The notes under the pieces were generated by a model. It was not told the DNA's origin. It did not search any database and saw nothing but the letters and a program-made list of their open reading frames with translations. A stretch of 64,000 nucleotides of DNA, taken from Mitsuokella multacida DSM 20544 (GTDB lineage Bacteria; Bacillota; Negativicutes; Selenomonadales; Selenomonadaceae). A program made the translations under genes and the position numbers. This document shows positions 8,083 to 17,162 of this stretch, one piece after another. Positions within the stretch are counted from its first letter, which is position 1. Each line of letters begins with the position of its first letter. The stretch lies in NCBI RefSeq assembly GCF_000155955.1, contig NZ_GG697141.2, positions 692,855 through 756,854 on the forward strand. The letters are read 5' to 3'.

Positions 8083-8195
8083 ATACTTATCGGAACTAAT
8101 ATATGGGAAGTTGAAAGTATGGTTCAGCATGGCGTGTGTTCTTATGGTATTCTATTTAGCTAATTTTGTGTGACTGACGACGAAGCCTTATGACA
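8083..8195. repeat. Right 113-bp imperfect direct repeat bounding the island
   Basis: Partner of 5466-5578 in the same orientation. The remaining 7940-8325 stretch is AT-rich with several TATCGGAA words and no gene that I can support. Confidence 0.65.
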
Positions 8196-8327
8196 ACGGC
8201 TATATTCTCGAATCGGTTAGCCTCTTGCTGTTTTATTGTTCTTTTGTATGTTTTTATCAGACTCATTCAATATTTCTCCTGATTTGTCTATTCCTAAAAC
8301 AACAATGTACTTTCTTGCGATTTTGTG

Positions 8328-8355
8328 TTTACATTCCTACTGTAAGTGTTATAAT
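8328..8355 (+). promoter_or_regulatory. Promoter of the MFS gene with internal dyad
   Basis: TTTACA (8328-8333), 16-base spacer, TATAAT (8350-8355). The spacer begins a TTACA-N7-TGTAA dyad (8329-8345), an operator-like site placed for repression. Confidence 0.65.
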
Positions 8356-8425
8356 ACAAAACAATCTCACATCAATTTCATTATTTCTTATATTCATTTA
8401 TCCATCTAGAAAGGACGCATGTATT

Positions 8426-9655
8426 ATGGAGCAAAAGAACCCTCTCAAGATACCGAAGATCCTCTGGTTCCAGCTGTTTCTGCTGGCACTCGGCTATGCT
8501 TTTTACTCGGCCAACCGTCTATCCTTCGGCGTTGGCCTTAAGGCAGTTGCTGCCTCGCTGTCGCTGACTGCTGTACAGCTCGGCACGATTGGCACGATCT
8601 TTACCCTTGGACAGGCACTCATCGATATTCCCGCAGGTTATCTGGCTGACCGTTTCGGCCGCAAGCGCATGTTGATCTTCGGCATGGTCGGTCTCGGCTG
8701 CATGACGGCCTGTGTCACGACTTCGGCTAGCTTCGTCGGAGCGGCTTTCTGGCGTGTCTGCTTTGGTATCTTCGAAGGATGCTGGAACATCGTCATGTAC
8801 TCGGTGGCCGGCTCGATCTTCCCAGCTGCGCGCGCTATGCTCAACGGACTCATGATGACGTTCTACTCCATCGGCGCTTATGTCGGCCCGACTTATTATG
8901 GATGGAGCTTGGAACGCACAGGCGACTGGAGCATCGGCCTGACGCATATGGGCTTTGTTACGGTCATCTTCGGCCTGCTGCTGATTTTCGGCTTCAAGAA
9001 GAAATACACTGACACTTCGACGGCCATCAAACGCATTCATCTCGTCGAGGCAGTTCGCACGGTCGGCTTCAATAAAGTTGTCTGGCTCGGTGTCCTCATC
9101 CAGATTCTCAATATCATCCCGTACTGGGGCTTCGCTTCGATGGGCCCGTACCTCTTCATGACCTACAAGGGCTTCAGCCCCACGGAAGCCGGTTCCTTCT
9201 TCGGTGCTATCTACGGGATCGGCGGACTCAGCGGTGTTGTGCTCGGCTTCTTTGCTGACCGCTTTGGCCGCAAGCCGACCATCATCTTCCTCTCAGGGCT
9301 CAACGCTCTCTGCGCATTCCTGATTTTCCATGTCATCCCGCAGACATCCATCATCCTCTACATTGTCGGCGGACTCATGGGCATTGGTCTCCATGCCATC
9401 TATGTGCTTGGCTACACGATTGCCCAAGATGGTGTCAGCACGAGCCAGATTGGTCTAGCTACCGGCATTGTCGGCGCATCGAGTTATTTCCTCTCGTTTT
9501 TCTCCGGCCCGCTCATGGGCTTCCTGACGACGACGCTCGGTCATGTGGCTGCTCTCGACATCATCGTCGTAGCATTTGAATTCTGCCTTTTCATCGTAGC
9601 ATTGCTCATGAAGGAAACACAGAACCATCATCTCCGTGAAAAGGCGGATGCCTAA
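8426..9655 (+). CDS. MFS transporter (ACS/sugar-acid-type permease)
   Basis: Twelve-helix major facilitator of about 409 residues. Motif A appears in both halves (GYLADRFGRKRM after helix 2 and GFFADRFGRKPT after helix 8), giving two six-helix bundles joined by a basic cytoplasmic loop. Start at ATG 8426, after GAAAGGA; the frame upstream is AT-rich leader. It lies just outside the right island repeat and has its own promoter. Substrate unknown; sugar, sugar-acid or drug transport are all possible. Confidence 0.88.
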   Translation: MEQKNPLKIPKILWFQLFLLALGYAFYSANRLSFGVGLKAVAASLSLTAVQLGTIGTIFTLGQALIDIPAGYLADRFGRKRMLIFGMVGLGCMTACVTTSASFVGAAFWRVCFGIFEGCWNIVMYSVAGSIFPAARAMLNGLMMTFYSIGAYVGPTYYGWSLERTGDWSIGLTHMGFVTVIFGLLLIFGFKKKYTDTSTAIKRIHLVEAVRTVGFNKVVWLGVLIQILNIIPYWGFASMGPYLFMTYKGFSPTEAGSFFGAIYGIGGLSGVVLGFFADRFGRKPTIIFLSGLNALCAFLIFHVIPQTSIILYIVGGLMGIGLHAIYVLGYTIAQDGVSTSQIGLATGIVGASSYFLSFFSGPLMGFLTTTLGHVAALDIIVVAFEFCLFIVALLMKETQNHHLREKADA

Positions 9656-9669
9656 CGATAGTTTCCCGT

Positions 9670-9749
9670 ATCTCGTTATCTGTCATTGCAGATATATCTT
9701 CTTTTATGATATAATAAAAAATAAGCATAACTAGTAAAGATAACGAGAT
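9670..9749 (+). promoter_or_regulatory. Promoter flanked by a perfect 12-bp inverted repeat
   Basis: ATCTCGTTATCT (9670-9681) and AGATAACGAGAT (9738-9749) are exact inverted copies enclosing TTGCAG (9686-9691), an 18-base spacer and TATAAT (9710-9715). The arms could be paired operators for a looping repressor. Confidence 0.6.
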
Positions 9750-9767
9750 GAAACAGGAGGGAAAGAT

Positions 9768-10043
9768 ATGGAAATCACCATCCACCGGGCCTTGTCGCAG
9801 CTCAAGACGACGCAGGTTCTCGATGCCCTCTCCAATAAGGACAGCAAGAACCTCGACCCAAGCCAGGTCAACACGATCACCGAGGCGTACCAGCAGAACA
9901 AGTTTCGCCAGCTCGTCGACCCACTGGACCTTGCCGAAAAGATCCGCAAGACTCACGACAATCTCGATGCGCTGTCTGTCGGTATTGACGCATTCCTTTC
10001 GGAATCAAACGCCATCTCGCATATCGATGTCGACCTTGGCTGA
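9768..10043 (+). CDS. Short phage-like hypothetical protein
   Basis: 91-residue protein with a good SD (CAGGAGG). The N-terminus MEITIHRALSQLK resembles the opening of small structural or tail-associated proteins in Firmicute prophages, from memory only. It is followed by a tRNA-like sequence and no other phage gene, so it may be a prophage remnant or a truncated longer gene. Function unknown. Confidence 0.55.
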   Translation: MEITIHRALSQLKTTQVLDALSNKDSKNLDPSQVNTITEAYQQNKFRQLVDPLDLAEKIRKTHDNLDALSVGIDAFLSESNAISHIDVDLG

Positions 10044-10120
10044 GATAGACTGTGGTCCCATGCCGAAGTCCAGCATCCAGTGTATCTTTGTCGATGAGAT
10101 GTAAAAGATGATCGACTCCA

Positions 10121-10192
10121 TACAGAATAGCTCAGTGGTTCGAGCACAAGGCTTTTAACCTTGGTACGTGGGTTCAAATCCCGCTTCTGAAA
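10121..10192 (+). tRNA. tRNA-Lys(UUU)-like, atypical
   Basis: A cloverleaf can be drawn: acceptor 10121-10127 with 10185-10191 (six of seven pairs), D stem GCTC/GAGC, anticodon stem CAAGG/CCTTG with loop CTTTTAA (anticodon TTT at 10154-10156), four-base variable loop, T stem GTGGG/CCCGC with loop TTCAAAT. Oddities: first base T, one acceptor mismatch, C in place of the usual A21, and no encoded CCA. Likely a phage-derived or decaying tRNA. Confidence 0.6.
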
Positions 10193-10198
10193 TACGAC

Positions 10199-10275
10199 CG
10201 AACGCAACGCGCAACGCTTAACGGACAACGCTTAACGTACAGGAATTCAACGCTCTTTCGGTTAACGCATAACAA
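10199..10275. repeat. AACGC-rich repeat cluster
   Basis: CAACGCTTAACG occurs at 10212-10223 and 10226-10237, with further AACGC words at 10201, 10206, 10249 and 10264. The rest of 10276-10420 shows no gene that I can support. Confidence 0.45.
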
Positions 10276-10420
10276 TCAGGCATCAAAGAAGGGCTTGGCA
10301 ATCAGAAGGATTACCCTGAAATGGTTTTTCGGTTCTGCCCTGCCCACGATCAAATCCTGCAGCAGACGGCATAAGGGAACTGGGCCCTTGGACACCGGCA
10401 GGCTGGTATGGGGCCACACT

Positions 10421-10451
10421 AAAAGGAGGACGGGAACCCGCCCTCCTTTTT
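10421..10451. terminator. Terminator after carbonic anhydrase
   Basis: AAAAGGAGG...CCTCCTTTTT with an inner CGGG/CCCG stem; positioned 30 bases beyond the carbonic anhydrase stop and able to act on both strands. Confidence 0.85.
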
Positions 10452-10480
10452 GCATGTCTATATACTTGTACTTGGGAAAT

Positions 10481-11071
10481 TTAATCTGCTATCTTCCCCA
10501 AAGTGGAATCGTCTGATGCAGTCTGAATGACATCGAGCTTCCCTGTCCGAGGATGGATCATCAGGCCATGTACCTTGATGTTCTTCGGGATGTAAGGATT
10601 GCTGGTGATCTTGGCCACAGCATCTTTGACATTTTCGACAGGATCACGGAAAGCGTTGGCCCAGACCTCGAGTTCGCCATGAATTTTGGCAATGGCGCAT
10701 TCACTTACGCCATGCGCACGCATAGCAGCGGCGAGACTGTCTGCCGTCGTCTTGGCCATGCCACATTCGTAATGCCCGACGACAAAAATCTCTTCGACGC
10801 CCAGTTCATAGATCGCCACCATCAGGCTGCGAATGACCGCGTCAAATTCGCCCGTGAGGTAGTTGCCGACCGTGCGGATGATTTTAGCATCACCGCGCTG
10901 GATACCCATGGCCGGCTCAAGGATTTCCGTCAGCCTCGTGTCCATGCAGGTGAAAATCGCCATTTTCTTCTTCGGCAGCTTGCTCGCGGCAATATCCTCT
11001 TCTGTGTAGTCGTGCTTGCCATGTGCCACAAATGCCTTGTTGGCAGCCAGGATTTCTTCTAAACGATCCAT
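10481..11071 (-). CDS. Beta-class carbonic anhydrase
   Basis: Zinc enzyme interconverting CO2 and bicarbonate. The CMDTR motif and the HYEC motif give the Cys/His/Cys zinc ligands with the Asp-Arg dyad. At 196 residues it fits the short Firmicute type. Start taken at the second ATG (11071), directly behind AAGGAGGAACTGAA. Monocistronic. The 300-base gap upstream (11072-11373) contains an AT-rich segment with TATAAT on the minus strand near 11238 and no gene. Confidence 0.9.
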   Translation of the reverse strand: MDRLEEILAANKAFVAHGKHDYTEEDIAASKLPKKKMAIFTCMDTRLTEILEPAMGIQRGDAKIIRTVGNYLTGEFDAVIRSLMVAIYELGVEEIFVVGHYECGMAKTTADSLAAAMRAHGVSECAIAKIHGELEVWANAFRDPVENVKDAVAKITSNPYIPKNIKVHGLMIHPRTGKLDVIQTASDDSTLGKIAD

Positions 11072-11373
11072 TTCAGTTCCTCCTTGCATCATTGTGATGA
11101 GCTACTCTACTTGCCTACTTGATTATGGCGACGGATTTACAATCCTGCATCGCCTCCTGATAGCATGGTGCCGCAGCGGCTTCTTCTAGGATATACGAGC
11201 CTATGCGGATGAATAAATGATAATCTCATTATAACCTGAACTTCCTGACAAAGCCAGTCTATCTTACGGCAGTACCGTCTTGCTATTCACCTAGTATTCC
11301 TATGGTATCCAGTGGTATAATGGAAGAGTAATAAAATTTTGACAAATACATGCATATCGGGAAGGTGATCACA

Positions 11374-13170
11374 TTGCAATCCCAACAGCAAACGCAGCAT
11401 TGGAAGGAGCTCGGCTCGTATTTCTGGCAGGAGCGGAAGATGCTGGGCATCGTCACGGTCAGCGGGCTCATCTACAATGTCGGCATGCTGGCCGGCCCTT
11501 GGTTTGACGGCCAATTGGCGCAGTGTCTCTACGACATCGTGCAGGGTAAGCAGTCGGCGTCGGACATGTACCGGCTCTGCCTGTGCTATCTGGCGACAAT
11601 CCTCTGTGTGCAGGGCGCCCGCTACATAAAGCGCCTCTACGTGCGCAAGTTTGCCAACCATGTCAGCCTGACCATGCGCGCGCGGCTCTACCAGAATCTC
11701 GTCCAGATGACGAGGGCGGCGATTGCGCGTCAGGATACTGGCAGTCTCATGACGAAGATCATCGCCGACATCGATGCTTGCGTCGAGGGCATGCGGAAGT
11801 TCACGACGGAGCTCTTCGACACCGGCGTCGTCATGGTGGCCTACATCGCCATGCTGCTCTACTACGACTGGCGTCTGACCATGCTCGTCTTGCTCTTCCC
11901 GCCGCTCGCCTACCTGCTCGCCGACCGCCTGCGCCGCCATGTCGCGCGCGCGGCGGCACAGAGCAAGGAGAGCAGCGGCGCCCTGACTGACGGCACGCTC
12001 GACCGTCTCAGGCACGCCATGACGTATCGCATCTACGGCGTGGAGGCATCAGAGGATGCGCATTACGAAACGTTGCTGACCGACTACGAGAAGAAGCGGA
12101 TCCGCTCGAATCTCTTCGAGAACGCCCTGCAGCCGCTCTACCGCAGCATCGCGCTCTGCGGCACGGTCGTGATCCTCTACGAAGGCGGCAGGAATGTGCT
12201 CGGCAGCGGCATGGCATCCTGGGATATCGCCGCCTTCTCCACCTACCTCGCCTGTTTCCTCAAGCTGGCCGTCAAGTCCTCACATGCGGCCAAGCTCTTC
12301 AATGCCGTCCAGAAGGCGCAGGTTTCCTGGCAGCGCATCCGTCCGCAGCTACAGGAAAGCGCGCCGCTGACTGAGCCACAGCAGCCGTTTCCTGCTGATG
12401 TGCTGACCGTGCAGGACGTTGCCTTCACCTATCCCGGCACAGAAATGCCTGTATTCCGCAACCTCTCCTTTACGGCAAGGCCCGGCGAAATCATCGGCAT
12501 CACGGGTCCCGTCGCCTGCGGCAAGTCGACGCTCGGCCGCGCCTTGCTCTGTGAGAGCCCGCACGATGGTACTATCTATTTCGGCAGTCAGGAGCTCGGC
12601 AATGGCCACGGCTCCCCCGTCGGCATCATCGGCTACAGCGGCCACAGTCCTGAGCTGTTCTCCGGCACGATTGCCGAAAACATCCAGTTCGGCTGCACCG
12701 ACAGGCCGGATGATTTCCGCGCGGTCTGGCAGGCGGTCTGCCTCGATGAGGACGACCTGCCTGACGGCCCCGCAACGCGCATCGGTCCCGGTGGCCTGCG
12801 CCTCTCGGGCGGCCAGCAGGCGCGCGTCGCACTGGCACGTGCGCTCTTTGGCGGCTGCCCCGTCCTCGTCCTCGACGACCCCTTCGCCTCCGTCGACCAG
12901 AAGACCGAGGCCCGCATCCTGCAGCACTTGCGGCAAAGCTCAAACGGGCGCATCATCCTGCTGATCTCGCACCGCCTCACGGTCTTCCCACAGCTCGATC
13001 AGGTCATCTGGATGCAGCCGGACGGCGCGGTCAGGGTCGCCGATCATGCCGCTCTGTACGAGCAGTGTGACGCGTACCGGCGGCTCTACGACCTGCAAGT
13101 GCCGCAGAGCCCGGCAGAGTCCCTGCCACCGCTCGCTTCCCTTGGAAAGGAGGCGGATTCCCATGCGTGA
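11374..13170 (+). CDS. Heterodimeric ABC exporter subunit with degenerate Walker B
   Basis: Type IV ABC exporter half: six-helix domain (1-320) and nucleotide-binding domain. Walker A GPVACGKST near 380, canonical LSGGQQARVALARAL near 475, and Walker B LVLDDPFASVD near 500, where the catalytic Glu is Asp. That change marks the degenerate-site subunit of heterodimeric exporters such as TM287/288 or BmrCD. Start set at TTG 11374, behind an SD-like GGAAGGTGATC; ATG 11350 is an alternative. The last 8 bases overlap the partner gene. Substrate likely a drug, lipid or peptide; not determinable. Confidence 0.88.
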   Translation: MQSQQQTQHWKELGSYFWQERKMLGIVTVSGLIYNVGMLAGPWFDGQLAQCLYDIVQGKQSASDMYRLCLCYLATILCVQGARYIKRLYVRKFANHVSLTMRARLYQNLVQMTRAAIARQDTGSLMTKIIADIDACVEGMRKFTTELFDTGVVMVAYIAMLLYYDWRLTMLVLLFPPLAYLLADRLRRHVARAAAQSKESSGALTDGTLDRLRHAMTYRIYGVEASEDAHYETLLTDYEKKRIRSNLFENALQPLYRSIALCGTVVILYEGGRNVLGSGMASWDIAAFSTYLACFLKLAVKSSHAAKLFNAVQKAQVSWQRIRPQLQESAPLTEPQQPFPADVLTVQDVAFTYPGTEMPVFRNLSFTARPGEIIGITGPVACGKSTLGRALLCESPHDGTIYFGSQELGNGHGSPVGIIGYSGHSPELFSGTIAENIQFGCTDRPDDFRAVWQAVCLDEDDLPDGPATRIGPGGLRLSGGQQARVALARALFGGCPVLVLDDPFASVDQKTEARILQHLRQSSNGRIILLISHRLTVFPQLDQVIWMQPDGAVRVADHAALYEQCDAYRRLYDLQVPQSPAESLPPLASLGKEADSHA

Positions 13171-14794
13171 TGTCTGGCTCGCCATCCTGCGCCGCTATGC
13201 GCTGCTGTTCGCCGCGCTGCTGCTCGTCATCGCAGCCGATATCGCCGTGAATATCACGCCGCCGCTCGTCCTCCAGTACCTCGTCGACCATCTGGCCGAC
13301 GGCGCGATTGCCGAGGAGACGCTGCTCTTAGTCGCGCTGCTCTACTTCGCGCTCTGCGCGGCCGGTGGCCTCGTCGATACGCTGAAAGAGACCGGCATCA
13401 CCGTCCTCGGGCAGAAGATCACGCACGGCCTGCGCTCCGCCATGTGCCAGCGGCTTTCGCGCCTGCCCGCTGATTTCTTCGTGCAGCACGAGTCCGGCGC
13501 GCTTTCCTCGCGCTTCATCAACGATGTCGATACGCTCGAGAGCCTGTTCGACTCCGGCGTCGTCAGCATGATTGCCGACGCCTGCACGATCCTGGCCATC
13601 CTCGCCGTCGTCAGCCAGATCAGCGGCGGACTCGGCATCCTGCTCGTCATCGCTCTGCCACTGCTCTTCCTGCTGACGCGCTACTTCCAGCGGCGCATGC
13701 GCCAAGCCCAGCTCGACAACCGCGCAGCCGTCGCAAAGACGAGCGCCCTGATTCCTGAGACGGTTGACAACATCCGCACCATCCACCTCTGCCAACAGGA
13801 GCGCTACATGGCAGAGCGCTGCCGCGTCTCCCTGAAGCAGAGCTTCGCCGCCATGGAGCGCAGCAACTTCTGCGACTCCATTTACTCGCCCATCATCATC
13901 TGCAACTGCACGGCCATCATCTGCCTCATGATGGCGCTCTCCGTCAGCAGCAGTGCCATGCAGGCTTTATTTGGCATGACAGTCGGCAGTGTCGTCGCCC
14001 TGATTGCCTACGTGCGCCGCATCTTCACCCCGCTCGAGAGCATCGGCATGGAGATCCAGAACATCCAGTCTGCCATTGCTGGCATCGACCGGCTGCGGGA
14101 GTTCTTTGCCGCGCCGCTCGAAAGCCTGCCGCCTGCCGCCGCAAGCCCATCACCGGCTGAGCAGCAGCTGCCGCTCGTCATAGAGCATGTCTCCTTCGGC
14201 TACGGCAAGGGGCCCTCGCTTTTCCGCGATTTTTCCCTGACCGTGCGCGAAGGCGAGACCGTCACGCTGGCCGGCCGCACGGGCGTCGGCAAGACGACGC
14301 TCTTCAAGCTGATTCTCGGCCTCTACGCGCCGCGGACCGGCAACATCCGCATCTGCGGGCTCGACCCGCGCGCCATCCCCGCTGAAAAGAGGCGTCCAAT
14401 CTGCTGCTGCGTCGAGCAGGGATTCACGGCCATCGACGGCAGCGTGCGGGACCAGATTACGCTGCGCGATGCGCGCGTCACGGAGGCTGCCGTCCAAGAG
14501 GCGCTGGCGCTCACCGGCATGGCAGAGGTCTGCGCGCAGCTGCCGCAGGGGCTCGCGACGCCATTTTGCCCAGCACTCTTCTCGCAGGGACAGCGCCAGC
14601 TGCTCGGCATCGCGCGCGCCATCGCGCTGAATCCCCGCCTGCTGCTGCTCGACGAGATCACCGCCAATCTCGATGCCCTGACTGAGCGCCAGATCATCCG
14701 CGCCCTTCAGGCCGCTTCCAAAGACCGCGCCGTCCTCTCCATCTCCCATCGCCTCTACGAGGCAAGCGGAGGGAAGATCATCACCTTGAGCTGA
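13163..14794 (+). CDS. Heterodimeric ABC exporter subunit with catalytic Walker B
   Basis: Partner half-transporter of about 543 residues: six transmembrane helices, Walker A GRTGVGKTT near 372, signature FSQGQRQLLGIARAI near 473 and Walker B LLLLDEITANLD with the catalytic Glu. Its signature is the degenerate one (FSQGQ), while the partner keeps LSGGQ, so the dimer would have one canonical and one fully degenerate ATP site. Start ATG 13163, after AAGGAGG, overlaps the upstream gene. A long terminator follows. Confidence 0.88.
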   Translation: MRDVWLAILRRYALLFAALLLVIAADIAVNITPPLVLQYLVDHLADGAIAEETLLLVALLYFALCAAGGLVDTLKETGITVLGQKITHGLRSAMCQRLSRLPADFFVQHESGALSSRFINDVDTLESLFDSGVVSMIADACTILAILAVVSQISGGLGILLVIALPLLFLLTRYFQRRMRQAQLDNRAAVAKTSALIPETVDNIRTIHLCQQERYMAERCRVSLKQSFAAMERSNFCDSIYSPIIICNCTAIICLMMALSVSSSAMQALFGMTVGSVVALIAYVRRIFTPLESIGMEIQNIQSAIAGIDRLREFFAAPLESLPPAAASPSPAEQQLPLVIEHVSFGYGKGPSLFRDFSLTVREGETVTLAGRTGVGKTTLFKLILGLYAPRTGNIRICGLDPRAIPAEKRRPICCCVEQGFTAIDGSVRDQITLRDARVTEAAVQEALALTGMAEVCAQLPQGLATPFCPALFSQGQRQLLGIARAIALNPRLLLLDEITANLDALTERQIIRALQAASKDRAVLSISHRLYEASGGKIITLS

Positions 14795-14801
14795 ATACAA
14801 A

Positions 14802-14846
14802 AGAGGCTTCCTGTCTCCGGCACAGCCGGAAGGACAGGAAGCCTCT
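14802..14846. terminator. Bidirectional terminator
   Basis: AGAGGCTTCCTGTC (14802-14815) pairs exactly with GACAGGAAGCCTCT (14833-14846) between the convergent ABC and AhpF-like genes. Confidence 0.88.
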
Positions 14847-14886
14847 CGTTCTTGAATGGACATCAATCAGAAGCAGAACATCGCCC

Positions 14887-16536
14887 TCAGGTTCGAGCCG
14901 CTTCCATCAGGTCGAGCAGCTGGGCAGCCGTCTTCTTGCCGAAGTGAGGGCCGTCCTCATTGATGAGAAAGCACGGTACGCTCATGACCTGATACGCCTC
15001 ACGCAGTGAGGGATAGAGGTTGAGGTCGTAGACATCCGTCGTGATTCTGGGATTCAGGGTCGCAAGGCGCTGAGCCGCTGTGACGAGCTCTGGACAGAGC
15101 GTGCAGGACAGGCTGACGAAGATGCGCAGATGACAAGGCGTATCCCAGTCGAGCAGACGCTGGCGCAGTGATTCGTCCAAGGCCTGTCCCGGCCCTGCCG
15201 CATTGTAGAGGCCCAACACAAAGGAAGTGAATTCATGGCCGCCCGGCACGCCATGAAACGCGATGCCGACAGGCTTGCCGCCGCAAAAGACGCGGACGCA
15301 GGGGCGCTCGTCTTCGGCAGCAGCCTCCTCTGCTGGCATGCGCACGACCTGAATCTTATCCGTCAGGCGCGCGAGCTCGTCCACATACGATGCGAGCTCG
15401 CCGCTCTTGGCCGAATCATTCAGATAAAGGCGCAGTTCCAGGCCGCGTTCCATGCGGGCAAAGACCGTCTGCAGCTGCCGGACAATCTCCGGCTGAAAGA
15501 GCTGACTAGATGCGCTCTCTGCTGCAGGCTCCTCCGGTTCGGCAACAGCGGGGCGCAGTGGGCGGATGCCCGTCTTCTTCTGCATCTGCAGTGCATAGCG
15601 CTCGAGCTCTGTCGCAGCCAGGGCCCCGTCGCCAGCCGCCGTGATGCACTGGCGCAGCGGTTTGATGCGGATATCGCCAGCCGCGTAAAGGCCGTCACAG
15701 GATGTCTTCATCGACGCATCCGTGATCACATATCCCTTCGGGTCGAGTTCGGCAATGCCCCGGATCAGTTCTGTCGCCGGCTCATAGCCAGCAAAGACGA
15801 AGACGCCAAACGTGCCCTTCCCCGCATCATACGTCTTGGTTTCCCCGGTCTCGGTATCCCGGCAGGTCAGGCGACGCAACAGGGTATCTCCCTCGACGGA
15901 CTCCACGACGGTGTGCGTCCGCACGGTGATGTCCGGATGGTTGCGCGCTTCATCAGCCGTAGCCTTGGCACAACTGAAATCATCGCCGCGCACCAGGCAG
16001 GTGACATGGGATGCGTACTTCATCAGGAACACACTCTCCTCGGCTGCTGCATAGCCGCCGCCGACGACAAAGACCTGTTTGCCACGGAAGAATTCCCCAT
16101 CACATGTCGCACAGTAGGCAACGCCGCGGCCGCGGAAGGCCTCCTCTCCAGTAAAGCCCGCAGAGCGAGGGCGCGCTCCGGCGGCGAGCAGGACGCCGAA
16201 GCAGGAGAGGATGCCCTGCGTGGTGTGCAGGGTCTTGATATCGCCGCTCATGTCGAGAGCAGTGACCTCTGCTATCTTGAATTCTGCGCCAAAAGCTTCG
16301 GCTTGCTGGCGCATGTTCTCAGTCAGGGCCGCTCCACTGATGGACGCAATGCCCGGATAATTGACGACGCGATCTGTGATGGTGATCTGGCCACCGAAGT
16401 GTTCCTTCTCGATCACCAGGACGCGGTAGCAGGCCCGTGCCAGATAGATGGCCGCTGTAAGGCCGGCCGGACCGCCGCCAATCACGATGACGTCGTAAAG
16501 CTCCCGTGCAGGAGCTTTGGCTGGTACTTCCGCCAT
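14887..16536 (-). CDS. Domain-permuted AhpF-like alkyl hydroperoxide reductase flavoprotein
   Basis: Flavoprotein disulfide reductase of 549 residues that should reduce the neighbouring AhpC. Residues 1-310 are a thioredoxin-reductase-like module with GGGPAG FAD motif and CATC redox pair (142-145). Residues about 340-549 match the N-terminal tandem thioredoxin-fold domain of E. coli AhpF (LYLNDSAKSGE, GHEFTSFVLGL) with its own CTLC pair near 478. The order is thus reversed relative to classical AhpF. The ATG overlaps the ahpC stop (TGATG), so translation is coupled. A linker rich in Pro/Glu/Ala joins the two parts. Confidence 0.88.
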   Translation of the reverse strand: MAEVPAKAPARELYDVIVIGGGPAGLTAAIYLARACYRVLVIEKEHFGGQITITDRVVNYPGIASISGAALTENMRQQAEAFGAEFKIAEVTALDMSGDIKTLHTTQGILSCFGVLLAAGARPRSAGFTGEEAFRGRGVAYCATCDGEFFRGKQVFVVGGGYAAAEESVFLMKYASHVTCLVRGDDFSCAKATADEARNHPDITVRTHTVVESVEGDTLLRRLTCRDTETGETKTYDAGKGTFGVFVFAGYEPATELIRGIAELDPKGYVITDASMKTSCDGLYAAGDIRIKPLRQCITAAGDGALAATELERYALQMQKKTGIRPLRPAVAEPEEPAAESASSQLFQPEIVRQLQTVFARMERGLELRLYLNDSAKSGELASYVDELARLTDKIQVVRMPAEEAAAEDERPCVRVFCGGKPVGIAFHGVPGGHEFTSFVLGLYNAAGPGQALDESLRQRLLDWDTPCHLRIFVSLSCTLCPELVTAAQRLATLNPRITTDVYDLNLYPSLREAYQVMSVPCFLINEDGPHFGKKTAAQLLDLMEAART

Positions 16537-17099
16537 CAGAGCGCTCCCACGAGGTCAAGGCTCGGCTTCAGGGTCTCGGCGCCCGGCTGCCATTTGGCAG
16601 GGCAGACCTCATCCCCATGTTCGTGGACGAACTGGCAGGCCTGCACCTTGCGCAGCAGTTCCTCGGCATTGCGGCCGACATTGCCCGCATTGACCTCATA
16701 AGCGACAATCTTTCCCTCCGGATTGATGATAAAGGTCCCGCGCTCTGCAAGACCAGCCGACTCAATGAGCACCTCGAAGTCGCGTGCCAAAGCGTGCGTC
16801 GGATCGGCTACCATCGGATACGTGATCTTGGCAATGCGCTCCGAATGGTCATGCCATGCCTTGTGGACAAACTCCGTATCGCACGAGACGGAATAGATCT
16901 CACAGCCGAGCTTCTGGAAGGCATCATAGTGATTCTCCAGGTCTTCGAGCTCCGTCGGGCAGACGAACGTAAAATCGGCAGGATAGAAGAAGAATACACT
17001 CCACTGGCCAAGAAGATTGTCCTTCGTGATGGTGCGGAACGCATTATTCTGATAGGCTTTCACCGAGAACTCGCTGACTTCTTTGTTGATCAATGACAT
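16536..17099 (-). CDS. ahpC: Alkyl hydroperoxide reductase AhpC (2-Cys peroxiredoxin)
   Basis: Typical 2-Cys peroxiredoxin of 187 residues reducing H2O2 and organic peroxides. Peroxidatic Cys47 lies in DFTFVCPTE and the resolving Cys in EVCPAKW near the C-terminus. Start ATG 17099 follows AAGGAGGAG; the longer frame to 17135 lacks an SD. First gene of a two-gene operon with its dedicated flavoprotein reductase, under a Fur-family box. Confidence 0.95.
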   Translation of the reverse strand: MSLINKEVSEFSVKAYQNNAFRTITKDNLLGQWSVFFFYPADFTFVCPTELEDLENHYDAFQKLGCEIYSVSCDTEFVHKAWHDHSERIAKITYPMVADPTHALARDFEVLIESAGLAERGTFIINPEGKIVAYEVNAGNVGRNAEELLRKVQACQFVHEHGDEVCPAKWQPGAETLKPSLDLVGAL

Positions 17100-17162
17100 A
17101 AGATACTCCTCCTTTTGATACCAGTAATGCTTCATTAGCTTACTGTTTTTACTTCTAAATAA

